A DNA stretch of 64,000 bases from Paraburkholderia sp. BCC1885 (GTDB taxonomy: Bacteria > Pseudomonadota > Gammaproteobacteria > Burkholderiales > Burkholderiaceae), in NCBI RefSeq assembly GCF_900996235.1, contig NZ_CAAJGM010000055.1:1-64000 (forward strand), read 5' to 3'. How positions within the stretch are numbered: the first letter of the stretch is position 1; every line of letters begins with the position of its first letter. A model generated the notes under the pieces. That model was not told the origin of the DNA. It saw only the letters and a program-made list of their open reading frames with translations, and did not search any database. Positions 38,932 through 48,600 of this stretch are shown piece after piece. A program made the translations under genes and the position numbers.

Positions 38932-39716
38932 AAGTTATTGCGGTCGTTTCCGCGAAAGGTGGCGTCGGCAAGACCACGCTCGCCGCCAACCTGGCTTCCG
39001 TCCTCGCCACCAGCGGCCGGCGAGTGCTCGCGATCGACCTCGACCCGCAAAACGCCTTGCGTCTGCACTTCGGCGTGCCGCTCGACAGCATCGACGGCCT
39101 GTCGCGCGCCACGCTGAGCGGCGACGCGTGGCAAAGCATCATGTTCGATGGCGTCGACGGCGTGACCGTGCTGCCCTACGGCGCCGTCGTCGAAGACGAC
39201 CGGCGCCGCTTCGAGGCCTATGTCGATCAGGAGCCGCTCTGGCTGCTGCACTCGCTGAAGTCGCTGCGGCTCGAAGCCTCCGACATCGTGGTGATCGACA
39301 CGCCGCCGGGCTCGTCGGTCTACACGCGCGCCGCCTTGTGCGCGGCCACCTTCGCGCTGAACGTGGTGCTCGCGGACGCCGCTTCGTATGCGGCGATTCC
39401 GCAAATGGAGCGGATGATCGACGCCTACGCCGCGCCGCGCCCCGAATTCGGCGGCGTGGGTTATGTGGTCAACCAGGTGGACCAGTCGCGCCAGTTGACC
39501 AAGGACGTCCTCAAGGTGCTGCGTCATCTGCTCGGCGAGAAGCTGTTCCCTGGCGTCATCCACCAGGACGAAGGGGTGAGCGAGTCGCTCGCCTGCGACA
39601 CCACGCTGATCCACTACGATCCGCTCAGCCAGGCCGCCGCCGATTTCCGCGCGTGCAGCCAGTGGCTGATGTCGCGGGTCGATTCGATTGCCGTTTCGCC
39701 GGGGAGTGTCGCATGA
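38928..39716 (+). CDS. bcsQ: Cellulose biosynthesis ParA/MinD-like ATPase
   Basis: 262 aa ATPase with the deviant Walker A KGGVGKTTLAANLA near residue 11 and DLDPQNALRLHFG, VVIDTPPGSS in the expected places. BcsQ helps place or assemble the cellulose machine in several proteobacteria. The start ATG overlaps the bcsP stop (ATGA) and its stop overlaps the bcsA start (ATGA), so all three are translationally coupled. A GTG at 38901 is in frame but lies inside bcsP. Confidence 0.9.
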   Translation: MKVIAVVSAKGGVGKTTLAANLASVLATSGRRVLAIDLDPQNALRLHFGVPLDSIDGLSRATLSGDAWQSIMFDGVDGVTVLPYGAVVEDDRRRFEAYVDQEPLWLLHSLKSLRLEASDIVVIDTPPGSSVYTRAALCAATFALNVVLADAASYAAIPQMERMIDAYAAPRPEFGGVGYVVNQVDQSRQLTKDVLKVLRHLLGEKLFPGVIHQDEGVSESLACDTTLIHYDPLSQAAADFRACSQWLMSRVDSIAVSPGSVA

Positions 39717-41923
39717 GCACGCCGCAAGCACGCATGACAGAACCCGTTGCCGCGCCTTCGCGGCTCGAGCGCATCGTCGACGCCCGCCTGTGGGGCAGCA
39801 CGCCGGTCGTGGTGTGCCTGACGCTGTTTGCGCTGGTGATCCTGTACTTCGTGTTTACGGTGCCGCTCGCCTTCTACGAGCAGTTGACCTTCGCCACCTG
39901 CTGCTTCATCTGCGCGCTGCTGTTCCGCCGTCTACAAGGCCGTTATGCGACGCTCGTGATGATCATGCTGTCGGTGGTCGCCTCGGGCCGCTACATGTTC
40001 TGGCGCCTCACCACCACGACATACTGGGAGCATCCGCTCGACGCCGTCTGGGGCCTGCTGCTGGTCTCCGCCGAAGTCTATTCGACCGTGGTGCTGATGC
40101 TCGGCTACTTCCAGACCGCCTGGCCGCTCAAGCGCGAGCCGCTGCCGTTGCCGGCCGATCGCAGCGCCTGGCCGACCGTCGACGTGTTCATCCCCACTTA
40201 CAACGAGCCGCTCTCGGTGGTGAAGCCGACCATCTACGCGGCGCTCGCACTCGACTACCCCACCGACAAACTCGCCATCCACGTGCTCGACGACGGCCGC
40301 CGTCCCGAGTTCAAGGCGTTCTGCGAGGAAGTGGGCGTCAACTGGACGATCCGCACCCACAACCGCCACGCCAAGGCCGGCAACATCAACGAGGCGCTGA
40401 AGATCACCAGCGGCGAGTACCTCGCGATCTTCGACTGCGATCACATCCCCACCCGCTCGTTTCTGCAAATCGGCCTCGGCTGGTTTCTGCGCGACAAGCT
40501 GCTGTCGATGCTGCAAACGCCGCACCATTTCTTCTCGGCCGATCCGTTCGAGCGCAATCTCGGCACCTTCCGCAAGGTGCCGAACGAAGGCGAGCTGTTC
40601 TACGGTCTCGTGCAGGACGGCAACGACCTGTGGAACGCCACTTTCTTCTGCGGCTCGTGCGCGCTGCTGCGCCGCTCGATGGTCGAGGAGATTGGCGGCA
40701 TCGCGGTGGAAACCGTCACCGAAGACGCGCACACCGCGCTGAAGCTGCACCGTCTCGGCTACACCACCGCGTATCTGGCGATTGCCCAGGCGGCCGGCCT
40801 CGCGACCGAAAGTCTGTCCGGCCACATCGGCCAGCGGATTCGCTGGGCGCGCGGCATGACGCAGATCTTCCGGATCGACAATCCGTTGACCGGCAAGGGC
40901 CTCAAGATCGGCCAGCGGCTCTGCTATCTGAACGCGATGATGCACTTCTTCTACGGCGTGCCACGACTCGTGTTCCTGACCGCGCCGCTGTCGTTCCTGT
41001 TTTTCGGCGCGCACGTGATCGAAGCGGCCGCCGGCACGATCGCCATCTACGCAATGCCGCACATGATGCATGCGAGCGTCACCAATTCGCGCATGCAGCG
41101 CCTGTTCCGCCATTCGTTCTGGGCCGAGGTCTATGAATCGGTGCTGGCGTCGTACATCACCGCGCCGACCCTGCTCGCGCTGATCAACCCGAAGCTCGGC
41201 AAGTTCAACGTGACGGCCAAGGGCGGCCAGATCGAAAAGAATTACTTCGACTGGTCCATCTCTCGTCCCTATCTGTTCCTGCTGCTGCTGAACCTGATCG
41301 GTTTCATCACGGGCCTCGTGCACATCTATCTGAACCTGGCAGTGCATAGCGAAGTGCAGACCACCGTGCTCAATCTGGCCTGGACCGGCTACAACATGCT
41401 GATTCTCGGCGCGAGCGTGGCGGCGGCGAGCGAGCGCCGCCAGATTCGCGCCGTGCACCGCGTGGCGATGAAGATGCCGGTGATGCTGAAATTTTCGACG
41501 GGCCGCACGCTCGCCTGCCAGACCATCGACTATTCGGAAGGCGGCGTTGGCGTGGAGTTGCCCGGCGCCATCAAGGTGCCGATGCACGAACGCGTGACCG
41601 TCTCCCTGTTTCGCGGCGATGAAGAATATGCGTTCGCCGCCACGGTCGGCTTCACCGCGCCCGGACGGGTCGGCTTGCGCTTTGACGCCATGTCGCGCGA
41701 GCAGGAGTACGAGTTCGTCAAGTCGACCTTCGCACGCGCCGACGCCTGGATGGGCTGGGCCGAAGGGCGTCAGCAGGACACCCCGCTGCGCGGACTCTCA
41801 CACGTTTTGCTGGTCGGCGTGCGCGGTATTGCCGGCCTGTTCGAACATCTCTACGAAGACCTGCGCGGCTCGATGAAAAGCCGTCCAATCGACGTCAAAA
41901 AGCTGAAAACGAAAAAAGACTGA
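39713..41923 (+). CDS. bcsA: Cellulose synthase catalytic subunit
   Basis: 736 aa inner-membrane GT2 enzyme that polymerises UDP-glucose. D in LDDGRRPEF (about residue 193), DCD in FDCDHIP (about 241), TED in VTEDAHTALK (about 334) and the QxxRW motif in GQRIRWARG (about 373) form the active site. Multiple membrane helices flank it. A C-terminal PilZ domain starts near 575 (RRQIRAVHR, then DYSEGGVGV) and binds c-di-GMP. Start coupled to bcsQ; bcsB follows after 3 bases. Confidence 0.95.
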   Translation: MSTPQARMTEPVAAPSRLERIVDARLWGSTPVVVCLTLFALVILYFVFTVPLAFYEQLTFATCCFICALLFRRLQGRYATLVMIMLSVVASGRYMFWRLTTTTYWEHPLDAVWGLLLVSAEVYSTVVLMLGYFQTAWPLKREPLPLPADRSAWPTVDVFIPTYNEPLSVVKPTIYAALALDYPTDKLAIHVLDDGRRPEFKAFCEEVGVNWTIRTHNRHAKAGNINEALKITSGEYLAIFDCDHIPTRSFLQIGLGWFLRDKLLSMLQTPHHFFSADPFERNLGTFRKVPNEGELFYGLVQDGNDLWNATFFCGSCALLRRSMVEEIGGIAVETVTEDAHTALKLHRLGYTTAYLAIAQAAGLATESLSGHIGQRIRWARGMTQIFRIDNPLTGKGLKIGQRLCYLNAMMHFFYGVPRLVFLTAPLSFLFFGAHVIEAAAGTIAIYAMPHMMHASVTNSRMQRLFRHSFWAEVYESVLASYITAPTLLALINPKLGKFNVTAKGGQIEKNYFDWSISRPYLFLLLLNLIGFITGLVHIYLNLAVHSEVQTTVLNLAWTGYNMLILGASVAAASERRQIRAVHRVAMKMPVMLKFSTGRTLACQTIDYSEGGVGVELPGAIKVPMHERVTVSLFRGDEEYAFAATVGFTAPGRVGLRFDAMSREQEYEFVKSTFARADAWMGWAEGRQQDTPLRGLSHVLLVGVRGIAGLFEHLYEDLRGSMKSRPIDVKKLKTKKD

Positions 41924-41926
41924 CTT

Positions 41927-44476
41927 ATGGGCAAAGGGATTGCGCGGACACAGAATCAACACTTGCAAGACGGGCGCGGCATGACGGGATGGGCAACGCG
42001 CTTGCGTTCGCGCCGCCTCGTTCGGGCACTCGCCTGCTGGCTGGCCGTTCAGACCGCATTGGCGGCGCCGCTGGCGGCGGCCGCGGAAGTGGTCGCAGCC
42101 TCGGCGCGCGGTGCGACATCCGGCGCGGCAACAAGCGGCACGACAGCGGGTGCAGCAGCGAATCCGGCGGACGCCACCGGCGTAGGCAACGTGCCGGCGC
42201 CGAGCGCCGCCGTGCCATTCGATCCCAACGCCATCACGCAGCCCGCGCTGGCCACGCCGACACCGGCGCTCGCCGCGTCGTCCGTGAAAGCGCTCGGCAT
42301 CAAGACGCCGACCACCGCGGAACCCGGCACCCTGGTGCCGGGCGGCCGCCGTCAGACGCTGACCTTCGCCGACTTCGGCGCGCTCGATCCGTTGCAGTTG
42401 CGCGGCACCGAAGGCCAGAACGGCATCGCGTTTTCGGTGCGCAGCGACGAAGTGGTGACCGGCGCGGTCCTGCATCTGGTCTATAGCTACTCGCCCGCCC
42501 TGCTGCCGGCGATCTCGCAACTGAAGGTGCTGGTGAACGGCGAAGTCGCGGCCACGCTGCCGGTGCCGCATGAGCAGGCCGGCCTGCTGGTGGCGCGCGA
42601 CGTCTCGATCGATCCGCGCTTCATCACCGAATTCAATCACCTCAATGTGCAGTTGATCGGCCACTACACGCAGCAGTGCGAAGACCCGGCCAATTCGTCG
42701 TTGTGGGCCACCGTCAGCAATGCGAGCTCGCTCGATCTGACCTACGCCTCGCTCACCAGCAAGCCGGATCTGGCCGCGCTGCCGCAGCCGTTCTTCGACC
42801 GTCGCGACGTGCGGCGGCTCGAACTGCCGTTCGTGTTGCCGTCGAAACCCGGCTCGGAAACGCTGGAGGCGGCCGGGATCGTGGCGTCGTGGTTCGGCGC
42901 GCTGGCCGGTTATCGCGGCGCGCGCTTTCCCGCCCAGCTCGACGAGGCGCCGCTCTCCGGCAATGCCGTGGTGTTCGCCACCTCCGATCAGCGCCCTGCC
43001 GGCGTGACGATTCCCGCCATCTCCGGCCCGACCGTCGCGGTGGTAGACCGTGACGCGCCCGCGCGCGGCAAACTGCTGCTGGTGCTCGGCCGCAACGAAG
43101 CCGAACTGAAGACCGCCGCGAAGGCGCTCGGCGTGGGCCAAAGCGTACTGTCCGGCGAAAGCGCGACGATCACACAACTCAACGAGCTCGGCCCGCGCGC
43201 CCCTTACGATGCGCCGAACTGGTTGCCCACCAATCGCCCGGTGCGCTTCGGCGAACTGGCCGAGGCGCGCGACCTGAGCGTGGCAGGCTACGACGCCGAC
43301 GCCGTGCGCGTGAACCTGCGCGTGCCGCCCGATCTGTTCATGTGGCACACCAAGGGCGCGCCGATCGACCTGCGCTATCGCTACACCGTGCGCCCGGCGC
43401 CGGATCGCTCGTCGCTGAACATCAGCATCAACGACGGCTTCGTGCAGTCGCTGCCGATTCCAGCGCGGCCCGCGTCGATGTTCGACCTCGGCCGCTATTT
43501 CAGCACCATCCAGCCGGACAAGACCAGCGACGCGCGCCGCACCGTCTATATTCCGCCGCTGCTGCTGACGCCGCGCGCGCAATTGCGGCTGCACTTCTAC
43601 TACGACATCCCGAACACCGGCGAATGCCACGGCCGCCTGCTCGACAACGTGGTGGGCTCGATCGATCCGAATTCGACCATCGACCTGTCGTCGTTCCCGC
43701 ATTACATGGCGCTGCCCGATCTGGCCGCGTTCGCCAATAGCGGCTTCCCGTTCACGCGCATGGCCGACCTTTCCGAGACCGCCGTGATCCTGCCGAACGA
43801 CGCGGATTCGAGCGACTACAGCCTGTACCTGCTGGAGATGGGCCGCATGGGCGCGTCGACCGGCTATCCGGTCACCGGCGTGACCGTCACCAACGCCGAC
43901 CAGGTCGACCAGTTCGCCAACAAGGATCTGCTGATTTTCGGCGCGCCTGGCCGTCAACCGCTGCTGCAGCGCTGGGCCAAATCGATGCCGTTCTCGAGCG
44001 ACGGCGATACGCGCACGTTCGAACTGTCCGACATCGTCTTCAAGCTGGAAGACTGGTGGCACGGCGAACGCGGCGTCGAACGCGCGCCGGCGCGCGCCGA
44101 CCTGTCGCTCGTCAGTTCGAACGGCGCGGCGCTCCTGACCGGTTTCGAATCGCCGCTGCAGAAAGAGCGCAGCGCGGTGGCGTTCGTCAGCGCGGCGGGC
44201 CAGTCGGATGCCGACCTCAACGCGGCCCTGCTCGACGCCGACGTGCTGCCGCAAATTCAAGGTGCAATGGCTGTGATCCACGGCCGCAGCGTCACCATTA
44301 CCTCGAACGGCACGGCGTATTACATCGGCCATCTGTCGCCGCAGGAATACCTGCGCTGGGCGCTGTCGTCGCATCCGCTCCTGCTGCTGCTCGGCGGCAT
44401 CTTCGCCGCGCTGATCATCGCAGCGCTGTTCTACCGTGCGCTGCGCTCGATCGCGGCGCGCCGCCTGAGGGATTGA
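41927..44476 (+). CDS. bcsB: Cellulose synthase periplasmic subunit B
   Basis: 849 aa. A signal helix (RRLVRALACWLAVQTALAAPLAAAA) starts near residue 27, and the ATG at 41981 is an alternative start. The mature part has the repeated carbohydrate-binding and flavodoxin-like domains of BcsB (LTFADFGALDPLQLRG; a segment near 42660 with CEDPANSSLW; YDIPNTGECHGR). A C-terminal membrane anchor (LLLLGGIFAALIIAALFYRAL) pairs with BcsA. It carries the glucan chain into the periplasm. Confidence 0.93.
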   Translation: MGKGIARTQNQHLQDGRGMTGWATRLRSRRLVRALACWLAVQTALAAPLAAAAEVVAASARGATSGAATSGTTAGAAANPADATGVGNVPAPSAAVPFDPNAITQPALATPTPALAASSVKALGIKTPTTAEPGTLVPGGRRQTLTFADFGALDPLQLRGTEGQNGIAFSVRSDEVVTGAVLHLVYSYSPALLPAISQLKVLVNGEVAATLPVPHEQAGLLVARDVSIDPRFITEFNHLNVQLIGHYTQQCEDPANSSLWATVSNASSLDLTYASLTSKPDLAALPQPFFDRRDVRRLELPFVLPSKPGSETLEAAGIVASWFGALAGYRGARFPAQLDEAPLSGNAVVFATSDQRPAGVTIPAISGPTVAVVDRDAPARGKLLLVLGRNEAELKTAAKALGVGQSVLSGESATITQLNELGPRAPYDAPNWLPTNRPVRFGELAEARDLSVAGYDADAVRVNLRVPPDLFMWHTKGAPIDLRYRYTVRPAPDRSSLNISINDGFVQSLPIPARPASMFDLGRYFSTIQPDKTSDARRTVYIPPLLLTPRAQLRLHFYYDIPNTGECHGRLLDNVVGSIDPNSTIDLSSFPHYMALPDLAAFANSGFPFTRMADLSETAVILPNDADSSDYSLYLLEMGRMGASTGYPVTGVTVTNADQVDQFANKDLLIFGAPGRQPLLQRWAKSMPFSSDGDTRTFELSDIVFKLEDWWHGERGVERAPARADLSLVSSNGAALLTGFESPLQKERSAVAFVSAAGQSDADLNAALLDADVLPQIQGAMAVIHGRSVTITSNGTAYYIGHLSPQEYLRWALSSHPLLLLLGGIFAALIIAALFYRALRSIAARRLRD

Positions 44477-44477
44477 A

Positions 44478-45659
44478 ATGCCGGTGACACTCAAAACGGC
44501 ACCCGTCGCGCTGGCTCTCGGCCTCGCCGCATCCGTGGCGGCCGTGCTGCCCCATCACGCCGCAGCCGCGAATCCAGGCACGAATGCGGCCTCGTGCGAC
44601 TGGCCGGCCTATCGCACCTTCGTCGAACGCTTCGTGCAGGCCGACGGACGTGTGATCGACTTTTCGACGCCGACCCAGCAGACCACGTCGGAAGGCCAGT
44701 CCTACGGCATGTTCTTCGCGCTGGTGGCAAACGATCGCGCCACCTTCGACCGCCTGCTCGACTGGACCCGCACCAACCTCGCGGGTAATCAGTTCGACGC
44801 GCAGGATGTGCGTTTGCCTTCGTGGCAATGGGGCAGAAAGCCCGATGGTTCTTACGGCGTGCTCGATCCGAATTCTGCTTCGGACTCCGATCTATGGATT
44901 GCTTACGATCTGCTGCAGGCGGGACGCCTGTGGAACGACAGCCGCTACACGACGCTCGGCGAGGCGTTGGCCAGACAGATCGCCAGCAAGGAAGTGGTCA
45001 GCCTGTCCGGTCTCGGCCCGATGCTCTTGCCTGGTTCGCAAGGTTTCCAGACCGGCGACGTGACGCGCCTGAATCCCAGCTATTTCCCACTGTCAGTGCT
45101 ACGCGCGCTGGCCAAGGCCGTACCTGGCGGTCCATGGAACAAGCTCGCGGATAACGCCTATCAGCTCATCAAGACCACATCTCCGCGCGGTTTCGTGCCT
45201 GACTGGGCCGCATGGCGCGCCGGCCAGTTCGTGGTGGATCCGAAAAGCGGCGACACCGGCAGCTACGACGCGATCCGCGCCTACCTGTGGGCCGGCATGG
45301 CCGCGCCTGGCGATCCGCTCGCCAGGCCCTGGCTCGCGGCGCTTGGCGGCATGCGTCTGCAGGTCACCGAAGCCGGTTTTCCGCCCGAGAAGGTGGCGGC
45401 GACCACTGGCGTCGTAAGCGGCGAAGGGCCGCTTAGCTACTGGGGGGCGCTGGCGCCGTACTTCAAGACGCTCGGTGACGAACGCGACCTGGGTCTCGCG
45501 CGCACCCATCTGGCGGCGCTCGACAACGCCGTCGCGGGACATGAACCGGTCTATTACGATCGTGTGCTGGGTTTGTTCGGCACGGGATTCATCGAAGGCC
45601 GCTATCGCTTCGATGACGCCGGCCGGCTGCTGCCGAGTTGGAGAAACGCATGCGATTGA
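44478..45659 (+). CDS. bcsZ: Periplasmic endoglucanase, GH8
   Basis: 393 aa with a signal peptide (ending AAAANPG). The GH8 pattern is clear: acid Glu about residue 72 in TTSEGQSYGMFF and base Asp in ASDSDLWIAYDLL near 137. BcsZ trims or edits glucan in the periplasm and is needed for good cellulose output. It starts 1 base after bcsB; the bcsC start lies 10 bases before its stop. Confidence 0.92.
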   Translation: MPVTLKTAPVALALGLAASVAAVLPHHAAAANPGTNAASCDWPAYRTFVERFVQADGRVIDFSTPTQQTTSEGQSYGMFFALVANDRATFDRLLDWTRTNLAGNQFDAQDVRLPSWQWGRKPDGSYGVLDPNSASDSDLWIAYDLLQAGRLWNDSRYTTLGEALARQIASKEVVSLSGLGPMLLPGSQGFQTGDVTRLNPSYFPLSVLRALAKAVPGGPWNKLADNAYQLIKTTSPRGFVPDWAAWRAGQFVVDPKSGDTGSYDAIRAYLWAGMAAPGDPLARPWLAALGGMRLQVTEAGFPPEKVAATTGVVSGEGPLSYWGALAPYFKTLGDERDLGLARTHLAALDNAVAGHEPVYYDRVLGLFGTGFIEGRYRFDDAGRLLPSWRNACD

Positions 45660-48600
45660 GCGCCCTCGCGTTGGCGCTGAGCCTCGTTAGCGTCTCGACC
45701 GCGACGCTGCCCGGCGCCGTGCTTGCCCAGGCTTCGTCCGATCCGCTCAACGTGCTGATCGACCAGGGCAAGTATTGGCAGACCCATCACCGTGGCGACC
45801 TCGCCGAGCAGGCCTGGCAAAAAGTGCTGCGCATCGATCCGAAACAGCCCGACGCGCTGTTCGGCATGGGCATGGTGCTCGCCGACCGCAAGGATGGCAG
45901 CGGTGCACAGCAATATCTGGCGCGTCTGCGGGAAGTCGCGCCGAATTATCCGAGCATCGACGAACTCGGGCGACGCCTCGGCGAAAGCAGCCTGCGCGAC
46001 CAGACCGTCAACGACGCCCGCCGCCTGCAGCAAAGCGGCCAGAGCGCCAGCGCCGTGCAGCAGTATCAGCGCGCGCTCGAAGGCAAACCCGCCACGCCCG
46101 AACTGCAACTCGAATACTACCAGGCACTCGCGGCCACGCCGCAGGGCTGGGACCAGGCACGCCACGGCTTGCAGCAGCTCGCGCAGCAGAATCCGGACGA
46201 TCCGCGCTTTGCACTCGCTTACGCGCAGCATCTGACGTATCGCGACGTGACGCGCCGCGAAGGCATCGCGCAACTCCAGAAACTTTCGGGCGACAGCTCA
46301 GTGGGCGCCGCCGCGCGCAAAAGCTGGCGGCAAGCCTTGCTATGGCTCGACGCCCGCGCCTCGGACGCCCCGCTCTACCAGGCCTACCTGCAACTCGCTC
46401 CCGACGACGCCGCAGTCAAGGCGCGTTCCGATTCGATGGTGCAGCAGGACGCCGCGGCCCGTGAACGCGCCCAGCAAAACGCCGCCGTCGATGCGCGCGG
46501 GCGCACCGTCGCCGACGGCTTTGCGGCGCTTGATCGCGGCGACCTCGCCACGGCGCGCGCGAAGTTTTCTTCGGTGTTGGCAAGCAGTCCGAACGATGGG
46601 GACGCGCTCGGCGGCATGGGCATCGCCGCGCTCAAGCAGGAGCACTTCTCCGAAGCGCGCGACGACCTGGAACGGGCTTCGCGGGGCGCCAATCCGGCAC
46701 GCTGGAAAGACGCATTGCTCAGCGCGACCTACTGGACTTACACCAGCGACGCACTCGGCGCGCGCAGCAACGGCGATTTCGCCAAGGCCAAATCGCTGTT
46801 CGAGCGTGCCATCGCCATCAATCCGTCCGACGTCACCGCGCAAGTATTGCTCGGCGAGATGCTGCTGAACAATGGCGACCCGGTCGGCGCCGAACAGGCT
46901 TACCGGATGGCGCTGCGCCGCCAGGCCGACAATCCCGATGCGATTCGTGGCCTCGTCGGCTCGCTCGCCGCTCAGGGACGGGGCGACGAAGCGCTGCAGT
47001 TCGCCAATCAACTGAACGCGGAACAGCAATCGAAAGCGGGCGGTATCGACCGTCTGCGCGGCGAGGCGCAAGCCGCCCAGGCGCGCGCGGCCGAAGCACG
47101 CGGCGACCTGGGCGCGGCACGCAGCCTGTTCGAAGACGCATTGCTCAGCAATCCTGACGATCCGTGGCTGCGGCTCGATCTTGCGCGCATCTACGTGCGC
47201 CAGGGCGCGGTCGGCAACGCGCGCAGCATGATGGACGGCTTGCTGGCCGCCCGCCCCGACATGACCGACGCGCTCTATGCGAGCGCGCTGCTGTCGGCGG
47301 AAACCCAGGACTGGTCCGCGGGGCTCGCGCAACTCGACCGCATTCCCGCCGCCCAGCGCACCGACGCCATGGCCACCTTGCAGCATCGTCTGTGGGTGCA
47401 TCAGCAGGCGAGCCTCGCGATCCAGATGACCAGGAGCGGGCAAACCCAGCAGGCTCTCGCCACGCTGGCCGCCGCCGAGCCGGTTGCGGATGGCAATCCC
47501 GAACTGATCGGCGTGGTGGCGTCGGCGTATCAGCAGGCGGGCGATTCGAACCGCGCCGTGTGGCTCGTGCGCAGCGCCATGAGCGCCGCGCCCGGCAACC
47601 CGGATCTGCAACTGCAATACGCCAGCATCCTGCTTGCTACTCATCAGGATACCGAACTAGGCACAGTGATGCGCCAGCTCGCCGCCACGCAATTGACCCC
47701 GGAGCAACGCGCCGATTTCAGCAATCTGAATCTGGCAATCGTGATCCGGCAATGCGACACGGTACGCCAGCGCGGCGACCTGGCCGGCGCCTACGACGTG
47801 ATCGCGCCGTGGCTCGCCGCGATGCCCGACAACGCCGACCTGCAGGCGGCACTCGGGCGTCTCTATACCTCCGCGGGCGACGACCGCAACGCGCTCGCCA
47901 GTTACCGCGCGGCGCTGACACGCCGTCCCGACGACCAGAGCCTGATGCTCGCGGCGATTCCTGCGGCAACCGGCGCCAAGGACTTCCGTTACGCCGAATC
48001 GTTGGCCGGCCAGGCGCTGAACAACGCGCCGGACGATCCTGACGTACTGGCCGCCGTCGGCCGCATGTATCGCGCCGAAGGCAAGCTCACGCTGGCGTCG
48101 ACGTATCTGCAGCGCTCGCTGGTCGCGGCCAATACGCCGGTGACGAGCGCCGCGCCGCGCGCCGGCTCGGCAGGCAACGTGCCGCGTGGCTGGGAAATTG
48201 CGATGCGGCAAATCGGTGCGACGCCGCTGCCCGGCACCAATCCGTTCGAAGGCAAGACCGCCGTCGACGTGCCGGCCGACGCCACGAGCGCGGCCTCGAC
48301 ACCGCGCGCGGGCGGCGGCTTCAGCATCACCGTAACGACGCCTCATAGCGCGCCCGCAGCGTCCCCGTACTCGCAGTCCTCTCTTCCGACGCAGACCGTG
48401 CCGAACTATCCGCCGCCCCAACCGCCCTCGCCGTATGTGGCGCCTTATTCGGCACCGTACTCCGCGCCGTATGCGCCGCCTTCCGCCGCACCGCTCAATC
48501 CCTCCGGCATGCCGAGTTCCAGTAATGGCGCGGGTGGATATGGTCCGGACACCTACGGATCGAGCCAGAGCGGTTTGCCGGCTGCGGCGCCGTTGCAGCC

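Noticed and set aside
41798..44494. 898-codon open frame on the minus strand opposite bcsB
   Set aside because: Mirror of a high-GC gene; His/Arg/Gln-rich, no domain, and bcsB itself is certain.
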